Origin: Natronoarchaeum philippinense
Lineage (GTDB): Archaea; Halobacteriota; Halobacteria; Halobacteriales; Natronoarchaeaceae
Direction: 5' to 3'
Assembly: GCF_900215575.1 (NCBI RefSeq)
Contig: NZ_OBEJ01000005.1
Coordinates: 1 to 64,000 of the forward strand
Length of the DNA stretch: 64,000 bases
The position numbers and the translations under genes are program-made. Each line of letters opens with the position of its first letter. Position 1 is the stretch's first letter. Positions 32,926-42,288 of the stretch are shown here, one piece after another. The notes under the pieces were generated by a model. It was not told the DNA's origin and did no database searches. It was given only the letters and a program-made list of their open reading frames with translations.

Positions 32926-33861
32926 GTGCCGAGACACGTCTTCTACGGCGGCAAAGGCGGCGTCGGAAAGACGACCTGCGCTGCGGCGACGGCCCTTGGC
33001 TACGCCGAGCGCGGCGAGGAGACGCTGGTCGTCTCGACAGATCCGGCCCACTCGCTGGCGGATTCGCTGGAAGCCACCGTCGAGTCCGACCCGCGCGAGG
33101 TCCAACCGGGGCTGTGGGCCGCGGAGGTCGACCCCGACGAGCGCGCCGAAAAGTACCGCGGCGCGTTCGAGGAGCTGTTCGACGACCTCTCGACGCTCGG
33201 CTTGGGGCTGGGCGAGGACGACATCGACGCGCTGTTAGACGCCGGACTCGCGCCGGGCGGTGACGAGGTCGCCGCGCTGGATCTGCTCACCGAATACGAA
33301 GCGGACGACCGCTTCGATCGGGTCGTGTTCGACACGGCGCCGACCGGCCACGCGTTGCGCCTGCTGGAGTTGCCCGACGTGCTATCGAAGGGTGCCGAGA
33401 CGGCTTCCGGCGTTCGCAAGCGCGTCAAGCGGATGTCCGACTCGGTGCGCAGCACGTTTGTTCCCGGGTACTACTACGCGAGCGGCGGGGACGACGATCG
33501 GTTCGACGACATCGCGGCACGGATGGCCCGCGCCGGCGCGGTCGTCAGGGACCCCGATCGCACCGAGTTTCGCGTCGTGACGATCCCCGAGACGATGGCG
33601 GTCCACGAGACGCGTCGGCTGGTCGAGCGCCTCGACGACCTTTCGATCCCCGTCACGGCGGTCGTTATCAACAGGGTGCTAGAGGAGATCGACGAGGACT
33701 GCGCTCGGTGTCGTTCCCGCCGGGAACGCCAGCAACACGCCGTCGCGGAGATCCGTGCGCGGTTCTCTGACTACGACGTGGTGCAACTGCCCGAACTCGA
33801 CGCCGAAGCGCGCGGGCACGACACACTGGCAGCCTTGGCGGGACGCCTCGTCGACAACTGA
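32926..33861 (+). CDS. ArsA/Get3-type ATPase
   Basis: 311 residues from GTG at 32926 (MPRHVFYGGKGGVGKTT). Deviant Walker A GKGGVGKT (9-16), switch I STDPAHSL, switch II DTAPTGHALRLLELP (136-150), and the zinc-dimer CxxC (Cys259, Cys262) that marks Get3/TRC40. Archaeal members may target tail-anchored proteins or carry metals. No ArsR or ArsB lies nearby, so an arsenite role has no contextual support. A hydrophobic helical insert with KRMSDSVRSTFVPGYYYASG (169-187) corresponds to the client-binding region. There is no upstream ATG; GTG gives the family length. Confidence 0.9.
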   Translation: MPRHVFYGGKGGVGKTTCAAATALGYAERGEETLVVSTDPAHSLADSLEATVESDPREVQPGLWAAEVDPDERAEKYRGAFEELFDDLSTLGLGLGEDDIDALLDAGLAPGGDEVAALDLLTEYEADDRFDRVVFDTAPTGHALRLLELPDVLSKGAETASGVRKRVKRMSDSVRSTFVPGYYYASGGDDDRFDDIAARMARAGAVVRDPDRTEFRVVTIPETMAVHETRRLVERLDDLSIPVTAVVINRVLEEIDEDCARCRSRRERQQHAVAEIRARFSDYDVVQLPELDAEARGHDTLAALAGRLVDN

Positions 33862-33969
33862 TCTCGCGTCTCGGGCGAGCTTCCGGCCGCACGGACGCCT
33901 CGGCCGCTGGCAGGTTCCGGAGGTGGCTAAACCAAACGCATTTCAAAGCGCCTCCCCGACCCTACACCA

Positions 33970-35760
33970 ATGGTTTCGCTGGTCTGGATCGCCGCCGGGA
34001 TCCTCGGCTACTGGGTCCTCCTCCAACTGATCGCCGACCGCGGCTGGCTGCCCGACTACGTCGGGCTGCAGGGCCCGGTCACGACGCTACACACCCAGCG
34101 CGGGAAAGCCGTGTTGAACCGGTTGGCCCAGTACAGACGCTTCTGGCGCGCGTGGGCCAACGTCGGCGTCGGCGTCGCGCTCGTCGTGATGATCGGCTCG
34201 TTCGTCATGCTGGTCCTCGTCGGCATCACAGCGGTGCTATCGCCCCAGCCGACGGCTGTCAACCAGCCTCGCAACGTGCTGGTGATCCCCGGCGTCAACG
34301 ACTTCCTCCCGCTGTCTGTCGCCCCCGAGATCATCTTTGGTCTGCTGGTCGCGCTGGTCGTCCACGAGGGCGGCCACGGCCTGCTCTGTCGCGTCGAGGA
34401 CATCGAAATCTCTTCGATGGGGCTTGCAACGTTCTCGATCATCCCAATCGGCGCCTTCGTCGAGCCAGACGAGGAGAGCCAGCGCGCGGCCAGTCGCGGC
34501 CCCAAGACCCGGATGTTCGCGGCCGGCGTCACGAACAACTTCGTGATCACGATTCTCGCCTTCGCCCTGCTGTTCGGTCCGGTCGCGGGCGCGATCAGCG
34601 TCGCACCGGGCGCCGCCGTCGGTGGTGCGCTGCCCGGCTCGGGCGCCCAAGCCGCCGACATCGGCGAGGGCGACCGGATCACCGCGCTGAACGGGCAAGC
34701 GATCGAGAGCAACGACGACCTCGGCGACGCGCTTGCGAACGTCTCCGAGCGCGAGGTGACAGTCGAGATCGACGGCGAGGACGAGCGGACGGTCGAGCGA
34801 TCGCTGCTGGTCAACGGCGTCACCGAAACCGGTCCGCTGAACGTCTCGACCGGCGATACGATCACGGCCGTCAACGGAACGCCGCTGTACACCCAGTCGG
34901 GACTGGAGTCGGCGCTGGCCGATCGTGAGGTGGCGACGTTCACCGTCGACGACGGCGACGAGCAGTATCAGACGACCGGCCCCGCGGGATCGCTCGCCCG
35001 GATCAGCGAGGGCGGACCGCTCGCCGAGAACGGCGCGACGCCCGGCAACAACGTGGTGATCGTCGCAATCGACGGCGAGCGCGTCGTCACGACTGACGAC
35101 CTCTCCACGGCGGTCGACCGCCACTCGGTCGGCGATACGGTGTCGGTCGCGCTCTACGACGACGGCGAACGAGTGACCCACGAGGTCGAACTTGCCGAGG
35201 GATCCGACGGCACGCCGGTCGTCGGCGTCCGGATCGCGCCCGGCGTCTCCGGCGTCACGGTGAGCGACTTCGGCATCCAGCTGTACCCCGCCGGCCAGTA
35301 TCTGGCCGTTCTCGGCGGTGACGGCGGCGGCGGCCTGCCCGGCGCGCTGGAAGGGCTGGCCGGCACGTTCATCGGCAAGACGCTGCTCGTACTGTTCCTG
35401 CCGTTCGCCACGATCTCGCTTGGCGCCGTCTTCCCCTACAACTTCGCGGGGTTCAAAGGCCCGATCGCGAACTTCTACGAGGTCGGCGGCGCGCTCGGGG
35501 CGGTCGACGGACTCGGCTTCCTCGTCGCGAACGTGTTGTTCTGGATCGGCTGGATCAACATTCAGGTCGGGTTCTTCAACTGCATCCCGGCGTTCCCGCT
35601 CGACGGCGGGCACATCCTGCGGACCAGCACCGAGGCGGTCGTCTCACGGCTGCCGATCGAAGGCTCCTATCAGCTCACCAAGACCGTCACCACGACCGTC
35701 GGACTGACGATGCTGTTGAGCTTCTTCGTCGTCCTGTTCGCCCCGCAACTGCTCGCCTGA
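33970..35760 (+). CDS. Site-2 protease (M50) with two PDZ domains
   Basis: 596 residues. Spans occur at about 5-20 and 65-90, then the zinc motif HEGGH (His132, Glu133, His136). After NNFVITILAFALL two PDZ-like domains follow (about 215-320 and 325-420: GDRITALNGQAIESNDDL and NNVVIVAIDGERVVTTDDL). The third ligand sits in NCIPAFPLDGGH near the C-terminus. PDZ domains guard access in RseP-type S2P enzymes of bacteria. Leader: CTAAACC/TTTCAAAG about 25-45 nt upstream. Substrate unknown. It is the longest of four intramembrane-type proteases in this window. Confidence 0.92.
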   Translation: MVSLVWIAAGILGYWVLLQLIADRGWLPDYVGLQGPVTTLHTQRGKAVLNRLAQYRRFWRAWANVGVGVALVVMIGSFVMLVLVGITAVLSPQPTAVNQPRNVLVIPGVNDFLPLSVAPEIIFGLLVALVVHEGGHGLLCRVEDIEISSMGLATFSIIPIGAFVEPDEESQRAASRGPKTRMFAAGVTNNFVITILAFALLFGPVAGAISVAPGAAVGGALPGSGAQAADIGEGDRITALNGQAIESNDDLGDALANVSEREVTVEIDGEDERTVERSLLVNGVTETGPLNVSTGDTITAVNGTPLYTQSGLESALADREVATFTVDDGDEQYQTTGPAGSLARISEGGPLAENGATPGNNVVIVAIDGERVVTTDDLSTAVDRHSVGDTVSVALYDDGERVTHEVELAEGSDGTPVVGVRIAPGVSGVTVSDFGIQLYPAGQYLAVLGGDGGGGLPGALEGLAGTFIGKTLLVLFLPFATISLGAVFPYNFAGFKGPIANFYEVGGALGAVDGLGFLVANVLFWIGWINIQVGFFNCIPAFPLDGGHILRTSTEAVVSRLPIEGSYQLTKTVTTTVGLTMLLSFFVVLFAPQLLA

Positions 35761-35797
35761 CGGGGCGATCCCTGCTTCGGAAAATAGCCTCTCGCGG

Positions 35798-36214
35798 TCA
35801 GGGCCAGTCGTCGCGCTGTTGCTCGGGTTCGTCGGCGTCGTCTTCGGCGTCGTCTGCCAGCGTCCACTCGGCGGCCTCGGCGGCGTCCTCGATCGGGAGG
35901 AACTCCCAGCCGGCGTCGTCGGCGAGTTGCTCGTCTTCCTCGGTCGTGCCAACGTAGACGTGCCGAGGCGTGTCGAACTGCTCGCCGACGCTCTCTAAGC
36001 TCTCGGCTTTGCCCCGCGGTCCAGAGAAGAAGTCCTGTCGGATGCGGTTCTTCCGGGTGAAGTTCGTCACGACGTAGGTCGGCTTCTCCGAGACGACGCC
36101 GACGTACTTGCTCCACCGGCGCGCGTCGTCGAACACGCGCTCGGGATCGGCCAGTTCCTGTAGCGCAGCAAGGTCAAAGGCGAGCGTCATCTCGCCGTCT
36201 CCGCCGCCGTTCAT
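35798..36214 (-). CDS. DUF7124-like haloarchaeal protein
   Basis: 138 residues from ATG at 36214 (MNGGGDGEMTLAFDLAALQEL). The central part DDARRWSKYVGVVSEKPTYVVTNFTRKNRIRQDFFSGPRG is highly distinctive for the haloarchaea-only DUF7124; the loop NFTRKNRIRQDFF is basic and could bind nucleic acid or phosphate. The C-terminal 30 residues are an acidic tail (DDAEDDADEPEQQRDDW). No enzymatic motif is visible. It lies convergent with the PDZ protease and upstream (same strand) is the phosphate transporter gene. Confidence 0.82.
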   Translation of the reverse strand: MNGGGDGEMTLAFDLAALQELADPERVFDDARRWSKYVGVVSEKPTYVVTNFTRKNRIRQDFFSGPRGKAESLESVGEQFDTPRHVYVGTTEEDEQLADDAGWEFLPIEDAAEAAEWTLADDAEDDADEPEQQRDDWP

Positions 36215-36307
36215 GTCGTACGATCCGCCCGGCGTGTGCAAAACCGCTTCGATATGGGGCTTTGTCGCCTGCGATCACTGCACGCACGTCGGCGTCGTCG
36301 AGGTCGA

Positions 36308-37588
36308 TCAGGCGACGCCGAGCACCGCCGACAGCACTCTGTAAAGCCCGAACCCGAGCGCGATCGAACTGACCAGCGTCAGAATCCAGAACAGCACGGT
36401 GACGCCGATTTTCCGCCGGGAGACGCCCGCCGACCCGGCCGAGAGCCCGCCGCCGATGACGCCCGAGAGGATGATGTTGTTAAACGAGATCGGAATTCCG
36501 AGCGCGATGGCGAGTTGGGCGATGACGAAGCCGGGGACCAGCGCGGCGATCGACCGGCGCACCCCAAGCTGGGCGTACTCGCGGGAGGTGGCCTGCAGGA
36601 GCCGCGGCGCGCCCATCCACGCCCCCGCGAGAATACCCATCCCGCCCATGAGCAACAACGCGATTCCCGGGAGTCCCAGCTGTGTCGTAAAGAGGTGTTC
36701 CAGCGGACCGGTCGCCAGCCCGACCTGACTGCCGCCGCTGGAGTAGGCGACGACGCTGCCAAGCACGAGCAGGAACGACCGGATCCCCTGTTCGACCGAC
36801 CGTTCCATCCGACGCCGTAGCGCGAGGAACGCGGCGACGCCGATTGCGATGGTGGCGACCAGCATGCCGAGATCGTAACCCACAGCGATCGACGGCCCGC
36901 TCCACGTCCACCGCGCCACGAGCCGCGCCAGCGTCCCCTGATCGGCCGTCGGATCGGGGATCACGCCGATCCGGACGTTGGCGAGGATCGCTCCGACGAC
37001 GGCAGCCAGCAGCGGGACGCCGACCGTCTCTGGCACGTCGTCGCGCCGCAGCAGCGTCGCGGTGGCGTAGGCGACGCTACCGGACATGAATGGAACGAGC
37101 ACCCAGAACGTCCCGATCCGCTGGTATGTCGCATACGCCGGGGCACCGCCCAGCGACAGGCCGACGCCGATCATCGCCCCAGTCGTGGCGAACGCCGCCG
37201 GGATCGGATACCCCGAGTAGATGCCGATGCCCATGAACGTCGCCGCGGTGAGCAGGCCGGCCGCGGCCGCCAGCGCGCTAAAGTCGACGCCGATGATCAG
37301 CCCGGCGCCGACCGTCTCGGAGATACTCCCGCCCTGCGTCACCGCGCCCAGCGCAGCCAGCACCCCGATCAGGAACGCCGCCCGCATCGTCGGGATCGCG
37401 TTGGCGCCGATCGCGGGCGCGAACGGCGGCGAGTTGCTGTTGGCGCCCAGCGTCCACGCGGTCACGAGCGATGCGACGATCGCGATCCCGACGAGGAGGG
37501 CGACCGAGAACCCGCCGCCCGTCTGGGCCGGCAGCAGGCCCCACGCCAACGGCGGGGTGAGCGTCCCCGCGAACGGTACACCGATCAT
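36308..37588 (-). CDS. PiT-family inorganic phosphate transporter
   Basis: 426 residues with ten or more spans. The PiT signature is repeated twice: GANSNSPPFAPAIGANAI near residue 50, a variant of the GANDVANAFATSVGSRAI type, and SFNNIILSGVIGGGLSAGSAGVS in the C-terminal half. A long loop with RLVARWTWSGPSIAV joins the halves. PiT proteins take up phosphate with cations. The ATG at 37588 overlaps the stop of the Usp gene by 4 nt, so the two are co-translated; transporter/Usp pairs are typical in haloarchaea, the Usp domain probably regulating transport. Confidence 0.87.
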   Translation of the reverse strand: MIGVPFAGTLTPPLAWGLLPAQTGGGFSVALLVGIAIVASLVTAWTLGANSNSPPFAPAIGANAIPTMRAAFLIGVLAALGAVTQGGSISETVGAGLIIGVDFSALAAAAGLLTAATFMGIGIYSGYPIPAAFATTGAMIGVGLSLGGAPAYATYQRIGTFWVLVPFMSGSVAYATATLLRRDDVPETVGVPLLAAVVGAILANVRIGVIPDPTADQGTLARLVARWTWSGPSIAVGYDLGMLVATIAIGVAAFLALRRRMERSVEQGIRSFLLVLGSVVAYSSGGSQVGLATGPLEHLFTTQLGLPGIALLLMGGMGILAGAWMGAPRLLQATSREYAQLGVRRSIAALVPGFVIAQLAIALGIPISFNNIILSGVIGGGLSAGSAGVSRRKIGVTVLFWILTLVSSIALGFGLYRVLSAVLGVA

Positions 37589-38496
37589 CGCCAGACGTTG
37601 GTGACCAGCCGTCTGATGCGCGACAGTTGTGACTCCCGACTGGCGACGATGACGGGACAGTCAGCCCGCGACCCGACTGCTCGGGGCGTCGTCCCGACGA
37701 TCTTCCTGGCGAACAGTCCCTTCCGGGTCGCCCCGAGCACGACGAGATCGTGGTCGGCGGCGGCTGACAGGATCCCGGCGACGGGATCGGCCGCTTCGCG
37801 GACGGTCGTCGTGACAGGTGCCGTCCCCTCCAGCGCGTCGGCGACGGCGTCGACCGCCTCGGCGGCGTCGGTACGTTCGCGCTCGGTCGCCTCGGCGCCG
37901 ACCAGCGACAACGCGGTGACCCGGGCATCGTTTGCGGCCGCGATCGCGCCGGCCACCTCGGTAGCCAACTCGGCGTGGACGCCGCCGACCGTCGGCACCA
38001 GCACCGACGCAACGCCGTCGGCCGTCGGCCCAACTTTCTCGACGAGCACGTCGCAGTGGGCCCGCCGGACGACCGGGTCGATCGTCGTCCCGAGCACGAC
38101 ATCGGACGCTCGGCGCTCGCTCCGCCAGCCCAGCAGCGCGAGGTCGGCGTCGAGCCGGTCGATCGCGGTCGTGATCGAGCGCGCGATGTCGCTGCCGACG
38201 AGTAGCGTGTCGTCGACCGGGACGCCGGCGTCGGCGGCCACGCTGGTCGCGCTGTCGACGATCTCGTCGCGCCCGCCCGCGAACTGCTGTTTGATGCGCT
38301 CGTCCGAAAAGAGCAAGAACGGCGACGTGTGGTGCTTGTGGATGACGCTGACGACGTGGACGCGGCCGTCGTTGGCCCGCGCCAGATCGACCGCCGTTCG
38401 CGTCAACTGCTCGGCGGTCCCCGGATTCCCGACCGCGACGAGCACGGTGTACTCGTCGGTCGGTGTCAGCGATTCGCCAGCGACTGTCGAGGCCAT
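37585..38496 (-). CDS. Tandem universal stress protein (UspA), linked to PiT transporter
   Basis: 303 residues, two Usp domains (about 15-150 and 155-303). Domain 1 has TVLVAVGNPGTAEQLTRTAVDLA and ends with DVVLGTTIDPVVRRAHCDVLVEKVG; domain 2 ends with LVVLGATRKGLFARKIVGTTPRAVGSRADCPVIVASRES, which carries the ATP-binding G2xG9xG-like pattern (GATRKGLFARKIVG). Its stop overlaps the start of the PiT gene by 4 nt. Usp proteins bind ATP and gate transporters. The extra C-terminal QLSRIRRLVTNVWR is basic and may touch the membrane. Confidence 0.9.
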   Translation of the reverse strand: MASTVAGESLTPTDEYTVLVAVGNPGTAEQLTRTAVDLARANDGRVHVVSVIHKHHTSPFLLFSDERIKQQFAGGRDEIVDSATSVAADAGVPVDDTLLVGSDIARSITTAIDRLDADLALLGWRSERRASDVVLGTTIDPVVRRAHCDVLVEKVGPTADGVASVLVPTVGGVHAELATEVAGAIAAANDARVTALSLVGAEATERERTDAAEAVDAVADALEGTAPVTTTVREAADPVAGILSAAADHDLVVLGATRKGLFARKIVGTTPRAVGSRADCPVIVASRESQLSRIRRLVTNVWR

Positions 38497-38561
38497 CCCT
38501 AGGTACTAGTTGGCGGGCAGCAGCGAAAAGCGTAGGGTGCGAAAACCGGCGGGGCGTTTGC

Positions 38562-39806
38562 TTACTGCTCTTGGGCCGGCGCGTCGAGCATGTCGACATC
38601 TATCTCGGGTTCGAGCAGCAGTTCCTTCTGGCCGGACACGTCGCGTTCTTCCCGAATGAGCTGTTTGAGCGTGCTCTGGGGCGCCAGATCGCCGATCAGG
38701 ACGCCGCCGATCACCTTGCCGTCCTTGAACACGACGCGGCGCCACTCCGTGTCGGAGTACTTGCGCTCGACGGAGTCGTCGCCGATCGTCGGGTGGCCAA
38801 AGGAGAGGAACGGGAACTCGAAGTGGGTAATCGAGTACGAGGAGACCCAGCGGAACGACTCGACCTCGTCGTCGGCGGCCATGTTCTTCGCGGCGGTCTG
38901 GCCCTGCTCTTTGGCCGAGCCCCACGAGCCGTTCTGGGCCTGCTCGCCCAGAATCGTGTCGTAGAACTGCGTGATGTCGCCGGCGGCGTACACGTCCTCT
39001 AAGTTGGTCTGCATGTACTCGTCGACGACGACGCCGTCGTCGGTTTCGAGGCCGGTGCCCTGCATGAATTCGACGTTGAAGTTCAGGCCGATCGCCGCGC
39101 CGACGAAGTCGCTCTCGTAGCGCTCGCCGTTGGAGTCGATCGTCGCCTCGACGCGGCCGTCGTCGTCGGTGACGAACTCCGCGGCGCCGCTCTGGAAGAC
39201 CGGCTCGACGCCCTTGTTGCGCAGGCCTTCATGGATGATCTCTGCGCCCTCCTGGCTGAGGGCGTAGCGCCACCAGCTGTCGCCGCGCATCAGATACTTC
39301 GCGTCGACGTCTTGGGCGCCACAGATCGCCGCGAGGTCGATGCCCAGCAGGCCGGCGCCGATGACGACGCCGGTGTCTGCCTCGCTGGCGTGTTCCTGAA
39401 TCCCGCGGGCGTCTTGGAACGTCCAGAAGTGGTGGACGCCCTCGGCGTCGCTGTTCTCGACGGGCAGTTGCGCGGGCGTCCCGCCGGTTGCGACGAGCAG
39501 CTTGTCGTACGCGAGCGTCTCGCCCTCGTGGGTGTGGACCTCGTGAGCGTCGACGTCGACGTCGGTGACGTAGGTGTTGAGTTCGAGGTCGATGTCGCGC
39601 TCTTCGTACCAGTTCTCCTCGTGAATCGAGATCGGCGCTTCGGGGAGTTTGCCCTTGGCGAACTCCTTGATTAGAATGCGATTATAGAGCGCCTCTCCCT
39701 CATCGGTGACGACGGTGATGTCGGCGTCCGGCGACTCCTCCCGGAGCGTTTCCGCCGCGGAACTGCCCGCGATCCCGTCACCGATGATTACGTACGACTC
39801 GGTCAT
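38562..39806 (-). CDS. FAD/NAD(P)-dependent oxidoreductase
   Basis: 414 residues. Pyridine-nucleotide disulfide oxidoreductase fold: FAD site VIIGDGIAGSSAAETL (6-21), ATGG in KLLVATGGTP, NAD(P) site VVIGAGLLGIDLA (about 147-159), and second FAD motif DVYAAGDITQFYD (about 262-274). The class resembles nitrite reductase or ferredoxin/rubredoxin reductase-type proteins, lacking the redox-active CxxxxC near the N-terminus. The C-terminal helical part ends QSTLKQLIREERDVSGQK. A TTTAACC element about 25 nt upstream supports the ATG at 39806. Partner protein unknown. Confidence 0.9.
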   Translation of the reverse strand: MTESYVIIGDGIAGSSAAETLREESPDADITVVTDEGEALYNRILIKEFAKGKLPEAPISIHEENWYEERDIDLELNTYVTDVDVDAHEVHTHEGETLAYDKLLVATGGTPAQLPVENSDAEGVHHFWTFQDARGIQEHASEADTGVVIGAGLLGIDLAAICGAQDVDAKYLMRGDSWWRYALSQEGAEIIHEGLRNKGVEPVFQSGAAEFVTDDDGRVEATIDSNGERYESDFVGAAIGLNFNVEFMQGTGLETDDGVVVDEYMQTNLEDVYAAGDITQFYDTILGEQAQNGSWGSAKEQGQTAAKNMAADDEVESFRWVSSYSITHFEFPFLSFGHPTIGDDSVERKYSDTEWRRVVFKDGKVIGGVLIGDLAPQSTLKQLIREERDVSGQKELLLEPEIDVDMLDAPAQEQ

Positions 39807-40075
39807 GTGCGGTGCCTTCGAAGTCCGGGTTAAAGTGGATTGCTATCTCCGGCGTCTCGCGGGGCTCGCTGGCAGTATTTGTAACTCGTCGTCGAGATTT
39901 GTGACGTTCGTCATAAAATCTGCCCGTGCTGACCCTGACAACCGTGACAGATCTCGGCTATCGGCGTCGATTTTCGCCCATTGTGACAGCCCCGTTCGAC
40001 GCGCCGTTGGGCTTTCAGCCCCAGTCCGTGCCGCCGTAGACACGTTCAAGGACGCCGAGTCCCTACCCAGCGCGT

Positions 40076-40672
40076 ATGAAAATCCATCAGAACCCGCGCC
40101 ACTGGGCGACCAAGAAGGCCATGACGACGCCCGGGCTGGGCTCGGTCGTCAACTTCGGGCTGGTCAAGCTCCACACGCGGATCTTCATCGGCAAGGCCGA
40201 CGAGGCCCGCGCCGAGGAGCGCCGCGACCACCTCGATGGCTTTTTCGACGCCACGATGGACACCTACGTCGCCGCGCTCGACGAGGGCTTCTCGGAGGCC
40301 GAGGCCCGCGAAATCACCCACATTCAGGCCAACTTCGACTTCTACAACCACGGCTGGACCGAGATGATGGAGTTCCCCAGCGACGAACTCGACGCCCACT
40401 ACGAGCGCTACGCCGACTTCTTCGAGCGTCACGGCATCTCTATCGACGATCCACTCGGCGAGTTCCGATCCGGTGAGATTCCGGAAGCGCCCTCGACGCC
40501 GGAGAAATTAGAGAATCCCGAGCACCCCCACGCAGAGGGCGGGTTCGCCGACGACGTGTACGTCGAAGACGAATCGGGCGAACTCCACGTCGGCGGCGGC
40601 CACGAACCCGACGATGTCGACGTGAGCAAGGCTGTTGGCGTCGAAGAAGATGCGGCTGACGGATCCGATTAA
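40076..40672 (+). CDS. DUF6149-like haloarchaeal protein
   Basis: 198 residues from ATG at 40076. MKIHQNPRHWATKKAMTTPG is the family start. ARAEERRDHLDGFFDATMDTYVAALDEGFSEAEAREITHIQANFDFYNHGWTEMMEFP (read in parts) contains the distinctive HIQANFDFYNHGW motif. The protein is helical with several His, Trp and Asn that could bind metal, followed by an acidic tail from about 140 on. Matches haloarchaeal DUF6149 in my recollection. No function is known. It is divergent from the flavoprotein gene, with a 269-nt gap holding no clear RNA. Confidence 0.82.
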   Translation: MKIHQNPRHWATKKAMTTPGLGSVVNFGLVKLHTRIFIGKADEARAEERRDHLDGFFDATMDTYVAALDEGFSEAEAREITHIQANFDFYNHGWTEMMEFPSDELDAHYERYADFFERHGISIDDPLGEFRSGEIPEAPSTPEKLENPEHPHAEGGFADDVYVEDESGELHVGGGHEPDDVDVSKAVGVEEDAADGSD

Positions 40673-40742
40673 CGACCTCATCTACCTGAACAACCATGTG
40701 AACAGCTGTCCGATATCGACAGTCTCGGCGGTCACTCGGTGG

Positions 40743-42179
40743 CTACTGGTGGGGCAATACTACCGTGACGAGCGCACCATCTTCACCTTCGTATTCGTAC
40801 TCGAGGTGCCCGCCGTAGTCTTCGGCAATCCACGTCGCCAGCAGGAGGCCGACGCCGCTTCCGTGGCGTAGCTGCGTGCTGTTCGTCTCACCTTCTTCGA
40901 CCGTGACGGTCCACTCTTCCGGCGGGATTCCTGGCCCGTTGTCGGCAATCTCGATGCGAGCCTCGTTCTCGGTCGTGTATACCGTCACCTCGACGCGCGG
41001 AATATCGCGCTCGGAGTGTTCGATCGCGTTTTCGAGCAACTGTGTGAACAGCGCACCGAGCCGGGCCTCACCCTCCACGACCGGCGATTCGTCGATACTC
41101 ACCTCGATTTCGGCCTTGGGATGACGCTCCTGCAGTTCTTCACGGGTCGCTTCGAGCAATTCTCCTAGGTCCACGGGGCCTTTCGTGTCCGTCGGCTCCA
41201 GCGAGAGGTTCAACAAGTCTTTGGCCGTCTCGCTCTTTCTGAGGAGGTCTGTCGCCGCTGTTTCGATCGCCTCGACGTACTCGCTCGGTGTCTCCTCTAC
41301 AAGCTCCTCGTCGAGCGTGTCCGCGTATCCCATGATCACAGACAGATCGTTCCGGAGGTTGTGGCGCAACAGCCGGTGGAGTAACCGAAGGAGCTGTTCG
41401 CGCTTTTTGAGTTCGGTGATGTCCTGTACCGCGCCGCTGAGACGGACGACCTCGCCGTTCCGGACCGTCGGCGTACCTTTGGCACGGACCCACCGTTGCT
41501 CGCCGTCCTCGGTTTGTATTCTCAGCGCCAGATCGAACGGCTCGCCGTCTTCGAGGGCGCGTTCGACGGCATCACTGATCTCCGAACGGTCCTCGGGATG
41601 GTAGAAGCCGATCGCATCGTCGAGCGAGGGTGACGCGTCATCCTGAAGCCCGTGGATCACTTTGACTTGATCGGTCCACTGGAGTTCCCAGTCTTTGACA
41701 TCCAACTCCCAGCCCCCGACATCGGCGAGCCGCTGGGTGTTAGTGAACAGGTTGTTCTGCCGCCGGAGTCGCCGCTCCGATCGCTTGCGATCGGTGATGT
41801 CGAGTATGATTCCCTCGAGCGCCACGACATCTCCGCCCTCCACGACCGGTGACCCCCGCTCGAGGACGTGTCTTATTTTGCCGTCTTGCGTCCGGATTCG
41901 GTAGGTCACCGAGAACTCGGACTGGTCGTCGACAGCGGTGCGAAGCTTGCGCTCTAGCTCTTCGACATCCTCTGAAACGACGATGTCGCCGTACTCGATT
42001 ACGCCGGATTCGAACGCCGACGCCGAGTAGCCGGTCGTGGCTTGGACTCGGCCGCCGAGGACCTTCATGTCCCTGTGTGGCTCGGGACGACACCGGTACG
42101 CGATTCCCGGAAGATTATCGACGGCCCGTTTCAGATGGGACTCCGACTCCGATGCCGAGGGCGTTTCGTCTTCTGACAC
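40743..42179 (-). CDS. PAS-PAS sensor histidine kinase
   Basis: 478 residues from GTG at 42179, with a clear GGAGGTGG Shine-Dalgarno 6 nt before it. Two PAS domains (about 18-135 and 145-260, each ending in the PAC-type GxxxDITxxK/R pattern), the phosphoacceptor His273 in RHNLRNDLSVIMGYADTL, N-box LLENAIEHSE, G1 DNGPGIPPEE and G2 GSGVGLLLATWIAEDYGG. No membrane segment or receiver domain, so it is a soluble sensor of an unknown signal, phosphorylating a partner not seen here. The RHNLRND H-box is characteristic of haloarchaeal kinases. Confidence 0.93.
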   Translation of the reverse strand: MSEDETPSASESESHLKRAVDNLPGIAYRCRPEPHRDMKVLGGRVQATTGYSASAFESGVIEYGDIVVSEDVEELERKLRTAVDDQSEFSVTYRIRTQDGKIRHVLERGSPVVEGGDVVALEGIILDITDRKRSERRLRRQNNLFTNTQRLADVGGWELDVKDWELQWTDQVKVIHGLQDDASPSLDDAIGFYHPEDRSEISDAVERALEDGEPFDLALRIQTEDGEQRWVRAKGTPTVRNGEVVRLSGAVQDITELKKREQLLRLLHRLLRHNLRNDLSVIMGYADTLDEELVEETPSEYVEAIETAATDLLRKSETAKDLLNLSLEPTDTKGPVDLGELLEATREELQERHPKAEIEVSIDESPVVEGEARLGALFTQLLENAIEHSERDIPRVEVTVYTTENEARIEIADNGPGIPPEEWTVTVEEGETNSTQLRHGSGVGLLLATWIAEDYGGHLEYEYEGEDGALVTVVLPHQ

Positions 42180-42183
42180 TTAA

Positions 42184-42220
42184 CCACCTCCGGGCACGTT
42201 GAATATTATTTTTGTCTGAT
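42184..42220 (-). promoter_or_regulatory. TATA box and Shine-Dalgarno of the histidine kinase gene
   Basis: On the minus strand the order is CAGACAAAAATAATATTC (about 42201-42218), a TATA-type element, and GGAGGTGG (about 42184-42191), which fits the haloarchaeal 16S rRNA tail, 5-6 nt before GTG. This shows a leadered message and fixes the GTG start. The element upstream of the TATA (CAGACAAA) recurs before the HalOD1 gene at 45880. Confidence 0.6.
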
Positions 42221-42288
42221 ACGCATGATCTTTTCGGCCGCTATCGACTCTGACTGTGCGATGCCACCGAGCGCAGACCGATGCCGCG

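Noticed and set aside
32926-33861. Arsenite-transporting ATPase role for the ArsA-type gene
   Set aside because: No arsenic genes nearby and a Get3-type CxxC is present; the name ArsA would overstate what the sequence supports.
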